DNA of 64,000 bases from Codonopsis lanceolata (Eukaryota; Streptophyta; Magnoliopsida; Asterales; Campanulaceae): NCBI GenBank assembly GCA_013146195.2, contig CM028382.1:59968734-60032733 (forward strand), written 5' to 3'. Positions within the stretch are counted from its first letter, which is position 1. Every line of letters begins with the position of its first letter. Positions 58,033 to 64,000 of the stretch are shown here, in pieces. The position numbers and the translations under genes are program-made. The notes under the pieces were generated by a model that saw only the letters and a list, made by a program, of their open reading frames with translations, was not told the DNA's origin and did not search any database.

Positions 58033-58670
58033 GCAAATAATACATTTGAACAAAGTCAAGTTAACATTGTAACACATTTTTTGAAAGAAACAATAGGATT
58101 CAAAAATAATTAGATAGGGTAGAAAGGCTCTTACCTCGGAATCAATGCAACCGACGTCACCAACAAGACTTTCATTTATCAATACCAATAATTTAATAAC
58201 ATGTTCGAGCTATATTGGAACCTAATTAAAGAGGGGTAATCTGTAACTTATGGGATCTTTGGGATTGAATTGTAACTAGAGAAACATTCAGAGATTAAAA
58301 TGTAACTGGTTCTCATTGATTTTTATTTTCCTTTTAAATCTTCTACTACACCCAAGTTATATGTACCCAATCTAGTTATAATTGGCCCATATTATTTCTA
58401 ATCTATAATTTGTTTTAAAGAATAAACTTGTAATACTACACAAATAAGGCATTCTTACGAAAGCCTATAACACAAGGGAGCTACAAGTTTGAAATTATGA
58501 TCTTAAATATTTTTCGTTCAAAGCTTGAGATTGTTTCTCATATCTAAAATATATGTAAATGATTATTGGTTCGTTAAAAAGTGGTACTTACAACAAAAGA
58601 TCTCAAAATATGGTAGATTAACCGCTATATTTACAGTAAAAAAGATTATAAGAACGTACAAATATATTAA

Positions 58671-60124
58671 GGGTAAACTACACAATTGGTCCATGTAGTT
58701 TTGGATATTCTTGCAATTCGTCCCTGCACCTCGCAAATGGTCCATGAACTGAAAATTTTTACACCGTTGGTCTTTCTGTCAACTTTTGGTAGTTAAATAC
58801 GCTCACATGACACACACGTGCATTTGTGAAAGGGTAAAATAGTTATTTTCTTAAAAGTATAGGGAGAAATTTTAAAACATAAGAAGTCTTTCAACAGATT
58901 AGTCAACCCCCCCCCTTCATCTTTCTCTCTCTCTCTCTTATCCAGGGCCACCCTATCCTTCCTCTCTCCTCATTCTTTTTCCCTCCACCACCCCCACAAC
59001 GCTGCCACCACCACCACCCGCCTCATCCTAACATCCCCATCCCTCAACCTCCACACAACCTCTTCCAATTTTTGCACCATCAAGGCTTTCTCATCCCCAT
59101 CCCCTTCCCCTCCTTTAACCGAAGACGACCTCAAGAAACTCGCCGCTGACAAAGCCGTCGAATACGTTAGTAGTGGCATGGTCCTCGGTCTCGGTACTGG
59201 TTCCATCACCGCTTTCATGGTAGAAAAGCTTGGTGAGCTCCTAAAACCTGGGCCAATTGAAAGACATAGTCGGCATCCCCACTTGGGCGCTCGGAATTCC
59301 CTTTCAAGCTTTCTCGATCCATGATGATTATGATTGTAGGTAAGGGGAAATTTACCCCTCTGATTTTATATATCTGGCGTATCCAACAATAGGTTGTTTC
59401 ATTGGGAATCGATCTCTCCATCCTAGACGACCACCCGAAGCTCGACCTCGCCATCGAAGTCACCGACGAAGTTGACCTGGATCTCGCCATTAGGAATCCA
59501 TCTCGCCATCGTCCTACTACCTAAGCCCTAACTGGAGTATCCCAACTGTCTGATATTTATTTCAATTAAAATATAATTAGTTTTTGAACAATATTAAAAT
59601 AGAATTATTAAGTTATAGTATTATAGTTGGTAAATTTAAAATTATCAAAGTTATACTATAACAACCATCATTATTATAAAATATTTTTTTGTTTTTTTTT
59701 TCAGAAAATAAGAAAAAAAAAGGTTTCTTATAAAGGTTGAGGTGGACATGCATAAAAAATAATTTGATAAAAAAATTAATTATAGACTAACTTGAACCCT
59801 AATAACTTTTTAATATTGAACACATATTTTAATAATTTATTATTATTTAAACAATCCATACAAAAATAATAATAGAAAAAATTATTGTCGTTACACAATT
59901 GGTCCCGATACTTTCAAAAGAAGAAATGACTATTTTACCCTACCCAAAATGCATGTGAGATGCATGTGTATTGATTTAACATGAAAAAATAACGAAATTA
60001 AACGGAATGACCAGCTCTGTTGAAATTGCTTGGTACGAGGGCCACTGGCAAACAAATTTTTGTACAAGGACGAAAAGCAAAAAAGAAATTTAGAAACTAC
60101 AGAGACCAATTGTGTAGTTTGCCC
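58671..60124 (+). mobile_element. Pack-MULE-like element carrying an RPI fragment, unit 3 copy (1.45 kb)
   Basis: Perfect 9-bp duplication ATATATTAA (58662-58670, 60125-60133). The ends are GGGTAAACTACACAATTGG and the inverse of CCAATTGTGTAGTTTGCCC, better preserved than in unit 2. Confidence 0.88.
58946..59520 (+). pseudogene. Plastid ribose-5-phosphate isomerase fragment, unit 3 copy
   Basis: Same gene fragment as 38349-38960 but with different damage. The start codon is lost (AGG at the ATG position, about 58946). The part missing in unit 2 is present: VLGLGTGSITAFMVEKLGEL, including the GLGTGS loop. A frameshift then disturbs LKDIVGIPT. Further on, LSILDDHPKLDLAIEVTDEV (about 59411-59475) matches the catalytic region of the enzyme, where DGADEVD is normal; here it is EVTDEVD. 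It ends at about residue 130 of a normally 230-residue mature protein. Confidence 0.85.
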
Positions 60125-60133
60125 ATATATTAA

Positions 60134-60669
60134 TGATAAAATGATTTTTTATTTCCTTCATTTCCCTTTTACACTATTAATAGTAGATTGGGCTGGTCCT
60201 GACACTTAGGGGGGGGGGGGCTATCTTAAATTAATTTTAGTCCCTAAAATGATAAAATATGATAATTAAATATAAAAATAAATTACATAAAAAGAAACTG
60301 GGGAAGTGCAACCAAAGAGGATGACAAAAAAATTATCGTCTTATTGAAGATTAATCCAAAAAGTTCAATATATCGTCTTTTTTACTCGCTAAATCTAACC
60401 AAACCCCCAAAGCCCCCCCAACGAGATTCGACCCTAGGAACAAAAGCAAGGGGAGTGAATGTTCTAACCAGTAGAACAAAAACTAAATCTCTTGTTCAAT
60501 ATATCTTCATCTGTTAAGGTTGATGTTAAAGTATTTATATACTGATAAGTTAGTGGATAGTTTAATTGCCTTGAATTACACGAGTTAGAATATTTTTGGT
60601 CATAAAATCTCAAATGGCTTTCATTACTACAACATGAATAAGATAAGCCTACTTAAGGAAACAAAATAC
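60134..60669. other. Flank shared by units 2 and 3
   Basis: AT-rich DNA collinear with 39445-39972. Contains a G-run at 60211-60220 and a CGACCCTAGGAACA motif; no gene. Confidence 0.6.
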
Positions 60670-60749
60670 TCTCTGCATCCAAAAATTATTGTCATGTTTG
60701 ACGCGACATATGGATTAAGAAAAAAATATATTTGACTTGATTATTAATA

Positions 60750-61402
60750 GGGTGAATTCCCCAAATGGTCCCTGAACTTTTTTTCATTTTTGCGATTGGT
60801 CCATGTACTGAAATTCGAAAAAAACAGATCCTTGTACTATGTCATTAAACACAATTAGTTCTTCTGTCCAATTTCGTCAATTTTGTGATGTTAAATACGT
60901 ACACGTGCCTCTCACGTGTTTTTGCCCAAGGATAAAATAGTCAATTCCTTTAAATTAGTGTAGGTACTATTTTGTAAAAGGTACATTTTTTGTCTCCTTC
61001 CTCTTACACCTTTTTTTCATTCCCGAAGAGAGAGGAGAGAAAAAATGTAACTTTAATTGGGATAATGAAGAGGCTTAGAGCTAATTAAGGAAGAGGAAAT
61101 GGAAAAGATAAGTAAATTTAATTGGTAGCTTGAAGACGAGCATCGCTATCGTACTTTTGTCGGACGTGTAGAGGAAGCTACGACATTAATCGACGATGCT
61201 CAGTCATGCTGTGGAAGTAATTTTGTGGAAGGAGGAGAGAGAAAAGTATAGCATCTCTCATTGGAGTCTCCGTCATTTGTACTCGAATTGAAGTCTTCCT
61301 CTTCGGCATCTCTCATCAATAGCAAAGTCATCGAGGGTCGAGACTATCATAGATAATGCTGATGGGAATAAAGATAATCCAATGCTTGAGTTAGGATCTT
61401 TG
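60750..61402 (+). mobile_element. RING-bearing Pack-MULE-like element, unit 3 copy, truncated
   Basis: Left duplication TTATTAATA (60741-60749) and left end GGGTGAATTCCCCAAATGG match the unit-2 element at 40053. The sequence stays collinear through the 5' part of the RING-gene remnant (EEATTLIDDAQSCCGSN region, 61167 on) and is cut at GGATCTTTG (61402). The RING end and right terminus are not in the window. Confidence 0.8.
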
Positions 61403-61482
61403 TGACAAGATCGTACTCTTTTAATCTATATATTAGTTATTCGACATGACAATATGTTTGTATTTTCTTTTGTCAATGTATT
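61403..61482. other. Unassigned 80 bp at the break of unit 3
   Basis: Begins TGACAAGATCGTACTC. It may be the true start of the inserted LTR or a remnant between two insertions. Confidence 0.4.
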
Positions 61483-61917
61483 TGTAACACCCTGCTCCTT
61501 GGTTAGCTCGGTTTGGGTTCCATGCTCGCAATTCTTCTTTCGTTGGTTGTAGGATTGGTTGGTGAGATTTTCTATATGTGTATGAGAGACCACATTAAGA
61601 CCAAAACACTATTAAGAGATGTCATATAGTGGTTGACTTGCTAGAGTCACAAGTCATAACTCGACGATAGTCGGAATGCGACGCGATTGAGAGTTTGCTT
61701 GCTGATCGATGTATTTTATACGTCGATTTCCTATGCTTCTATGACTTAAATTATGCTATTTCACAAGGCTTTTGGCTACTGATATGTGTTTTCAGTGATT
61801 TTTATGAGTTTCAGGATTTTTGGTGAAAATATGCAAACATGAAGGTTTTTATATGCAAATTCCAAGAAGGGGTCAAAATGAAAATTGAAGAAGAAAAGAA
61901 GGAGAAACATACTGGAG

Positions 61918-62043
61918 ACCTTGCAGACGCAAGGTGTTCCAGACCTTGCCCCCACAAGGTCGACAGAAAAAAGAGAACTAAAACCCCGAATTTGCCAAGG
62001 ACCTTGCGGATGCAAGGTGTGCCAGACCTTGCGACCGCAAGGT
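61918..62043. repeat. Two palindrome cassettes (four 18-bp dyads)
   Basis: ACCTTGCAGACGCAAGGT (61918-61935), ACCTTGCCCCCACAAGGT (61943-61960), ACCTTGCGGATGCAAGGT (62001-62018) and ACCTTGCGACCGCAAGGT (62026-62043). Arms ACCTTG(C)/(G)CAAGGT are kept while loops differ. Spacing is exactly 25 within each pair and 83 between pairs. Confidence 0.92.
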
Positions 62044-62102
62044 AGTCAGAACAGAAAAATTCGCGTTTTCACAAGGGATTTAATTGTAATACAACTACCT
62101 GG

Positions 62103-62110
62103 TATAAATA
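62103..62110 (+). promoter_or_regulatory. TATA box of the first gypsy-type LTR
   Basis: TATAAATA, 60 bases after the last palindrome. Confidence 0.6.
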
Positions 62111-62650
62111 GGAATCGGTAGCCAAAGCCTAGGACGTGAAAAAATGGCTGGAAACAATTCTGTATAGCTTTAGGATAGATTTTAGGCTGTATAACATAAT
62201 TAGATTGTATAAATTACAAGTATAGAAGATCGATTCATGACTTCATTCATCTCCATGTGTTGTTCATCTTCAAGGATGAACTAATCTACCATTAATCTAG
62301 GAGGTGGGAGGTAACTTGTATCCAATTTATGTTTTAATTTATATTTATGTTCATTCAATTCTTGTTGATTGTAGTGTTTATCAATCCCTATATTATTTCG
62401 CTTTGAACAAATGAATGTAATCGCAAATAATAAAGGCCTAGAGGTGCGGATAATTGCATGATCAATGTGAATATGTCTGTAGACACCCCAATTTCGTACC
62501 TCTGGTATGTGACATGACAAAAAATATCAAGAACTGTTAAAAGATTAACAAATGTCAAGTTACAGGGTCAAAAGTGCAAAAGAACAAAGTAGGATGCGCA
62601 AAAGGACAAATTGCAGGGACTAAAGTGTTCAAAAATGCCAAAGTTTGAAA

Positions 62651-62866
62651 TTTGGGCATGGCTCCCATAACATTTAGGCATGGCGCCAAATTTAGGGGGA
62701 AGTGGCGCCCAAATTTCTCCTCTGCCACTGTTCATCAAGTTCGTTGCCGCAATTCACAACTCTCGGAGCACAGTGTACACTCATTTGATGCATAAAAAAG
62801 AAAATGGGCGTGGCTATCAAAGGATTTGGGCATGACGCCCAAATATGGAGAGAGTGGCGCCCAAAA
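62651..62866. repeat. Two palindrome-bearing cassettes in the Tat-like LTR
   Basis: First block: TTTGGGCATGGCTCCC, TTTAGGCATGGCGCCAAAT (62673 on) and AGTGGCGCCCAAATTT (62700 on). Second block: AAATGGGCGTGGCTATC, ATTTGGGCATGACGCCCAAAT (about 62824-62844, 8-bp arms) and AGTGGCGCCCAAA (62852 on). Spacing within blocks is about 27-28, and between blocks about 151. Confidence 0.8.
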
Positions 62867-62988
62867 AGCCTCTTCAGACACTATTCATCCAATTCATTTG
62901 CCGTAAAACACAACTGATTCAGCGCACGGTGCAACCGGTTGATGCGCTTGAGAAGATTTTTAATTCCACCGATGTCCCTAAATTCTCC

Positions 62989-62996
62989 TATAAATA
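62989..62996 (+). promoter_or_regulatory. TATA box of the Tat-like LTR
   Basis: TATAAATA about 120 bases after the last palindromic motif, followed by a leader beginning CTGAAGGCCGGC. Confidence 0.65.
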
Positions 62997-63218
62997 CTGA
63001 AGGCCGGCTCCTCATTTCAGCACTCCTTCTTTGTGTAAAGCTTCTCCGCGTTCTCGTTATGGATAATTAGAGAGCGGTGCGAGATAGTGAGAGATCACCT
63101 CCAAAGCCTCGAAACCCTGCCAAACCTCTGCCAAACACAAAACCAACCGGTAGAAGTGTACCTTAGCCCCCCAGCTAGGTATCCATCCCTTTTCCCTGGT
63201 CCAAAAATCGTGGATAGA

Positions 63219-63730
63219 GCAGTTGCTCTGCCCGATTTAAAAGGCCGAAACAGCCAGAGATAAGCCGTTACTCTGCCCAATTTCAGCCTACTTCCAGCAG
63301 TCAAACAAACAACCAGACACAAACAGTTACCCTGCCCCGATCCCGAGGCCGAAAAGTAACTTTCAGAGCAGTCACGCTGCCCAAATTCACACAACACACA
63401 ACACACAACTTCAACTTAAAAAAAAAGACTCTCTGTCCCCGAGGGACATAGCGAGCACACCCCTACGCTGTCTGTAAGTTTTTATTGTTAAGTTTTTCAT
63501 TTCCATGTAATAGTATTATTTCCAGTCCGGCCCAATGTAGATATACAAGAAGTTGTGCTGCCCGGATTTTATTAGGAAATAGTACTAAATGTAGCCGTTA
63601 TTATGGCAAAATGTTTTTAGATAGATTTGTAATTATTTACTTTATGTATTCAATAAAGTCTTTATTTGTAAATGTCTTATTTCCGGTCTGGTTCAATATC
63701 AATATATAAGCAGTTATGCTGCCTGGATTT
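63219..63730. repeat. Six dispersed copies of a ~20-mer in the Tat-like LTR leader
   Basis: Variants of AGTTRYKCTGCCCGATTT at 63221, 63266, 63324, 63369, 63551 and 63712. The core CTGCCC is kept in five of six (CTGCCT in the last). Confidence 0.8.
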
Positions 63731-63805
63731 ATTTAGGAAATAATACTAAATGTAGCCATTACTATGGCCGAATATTTCCAAGTATATTTGTAATTGTTTA
63801 CAAAA
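63516..63805. repeat. Tandem duplication, period about 161 bp
   Basis: TTATTTCC.GTC.GG at 63516 and 63678 start two copies that each contain the 20-mer, then TTAGGAAATA.TACTAAATG and TTTGTAATT.TTTAC. Confidence 0.8.
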
Positions 63806-64000
63806 GAGTCTGTTGCAAGTCCGTAAATAATATAGATGCAACGGATGTATTTGTAGGCAGTTAATGCTTTATTTATCTGTTTAATAAATATAACAAAAAG
63901 CATACTTTAGTCAAAAACCGTTTTGAGACCGAAAGGGCGAGTTGGGTGTCTAGCACCTTCCCAACTCGTAACTTAGCCTCCGAACCCGTTTTCTACATCT

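Larger units (their letters stand above)
54214..61402. repeat. Segmental duplication unit 3
   Basis: Collinear with unit 2 from TAGTAAGGATTTGGGTTGGG through to GGATCTTTG at 61402, where unrelated sequence takes over inside the RING-bearing element. It contains the best-preserved membrane-protein gene and the S1 cassette. Confidence 0.92.
61483..62477 (+). mobile_element. Gypsy-type LTR, interrupted at its right by a second LTR
   Basis: Starts TGTAACACCC, like the start of the Tekay-type LTR in this window (TGTAACGCCCC). It carries four 18-bp palindromes (61918-62043) and a TATAAATA box (62103-62110), in the same order and similar spacing as the Tekay-type LTR. No coding part is visible. Internal lineage uncertain. 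Confidence 0.6.
62478..64000 (+). mobile_element. Tat-like (Ogre/Retand-type) gypsy LTR, running off the window
   Basis: Begins TGTAGACACCCCAATTT, a start typical of Tat-lineage LTRs, and near the window end shows GGGTGTCTAGCACCTTCCC and TTAGCCTCCGAACCCG, motifs usually found in the last part of such LTRs. It has a TATAAATA box (62989-62996), palindromic motifs upstream of it, and repeated 20-mers in the transcribed part. It lies directly inside the preceding LTR, so it is the younger insertion. Confidence 0.7.

Noticed and set aside
61776..62121. Open stretches over the palindrome cassettes
   Set aside because: They arise from the repeated palindromes; no start context or domain.
63095..63406. 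103-codon open stretch on the minus strand
   Set aside because: It lies antisense in the LTR leader and its repeated peptide words come from the 20-mer repeat.

Overview
The window looks like repeat-rich intergenic DNA from the nuclear genome of a dicot plant. Every recognisable piece is plant-specific: a plant LINE, Ty3/gypsy (chromovirus, Tat-like) and Ty1/copia elements, Tourist, Stowaway, hAT, Mutator and CACTA-type DNA elements, and fragments of a plant lysine/histidine transporter, a plastid ribose-5-phosphate isomerase, a plant RING protein and a plant S1 (self-incompatibility-type) secreted protein. The sequence is AT-rich. I cannot name the species. I see no tRNA, rRNA or CRISPR array.

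Layout. 1-3584: 3' end of a degenerate LINE. 3585-7587: AT-rich DNA with a hAT-like element, a Helitron-type 3' end and two tandem fragments of an LHT8-like transporter. 7588-18648: a small hAT-type element split by a 10.3-kb Tekay/Del-type gypsy element (7816-18075, minus strand). 19413-21307: a non-autonomous hAT-like element holding a Stowaway-like MITE. From about 21341 the window is built on three copies of one segmental duplication. Unit 1 (21341-34946) is blown apart by two copia elements (21440-26066 and 26981-34252). Unit 2 is 34947 to about 41583. Unit 3 is 54214-61402. Each unit carries a small two-exon gene for an unrecognised two-helix membrane protein. Units 2 and 3 also carry the same two gene-bearing Mutator-like (Pack-MULE-like) elements, one with a ribose-5-phosphate isomerase fragment and one with a RING-finger gene fragment. 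Unit 3 alone carries a 1-kb cassette with about 120-bp terminal inverted repeats enclosing an intact S1-family gene. Between units 2 and 3 sit a 6-kb CACTA-like element stuffed with satellite arrays (43277-49246) and a cluster of Helitron-like elements (51493-54213). Two nested gypsy-type LTRs (61483-64000+) close the window.

How it works together. Almost everything is transposon-driven. Target-site duplications and paralogous empty sites fix the order of many insertions. Host-like genes that may still be functional are the S1 gene (57417-57881) and the two-helix membrane protein genes at 35718-35981 and 55066-55359; the other gene pieces are broken. The most unusual signals are: (1) paired palindrome cassettes lying upstream of a TATAAATA box in three different gypsy-type LTRs; (2) repeated capture of gene fragments by elements with 9-bp target duplications; (3) the S1 gene bracketed by long inverted repeats; and (4) satellite expansion inside a CACTA-like element. 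All assignments come from reading the sequence; no database search was run.
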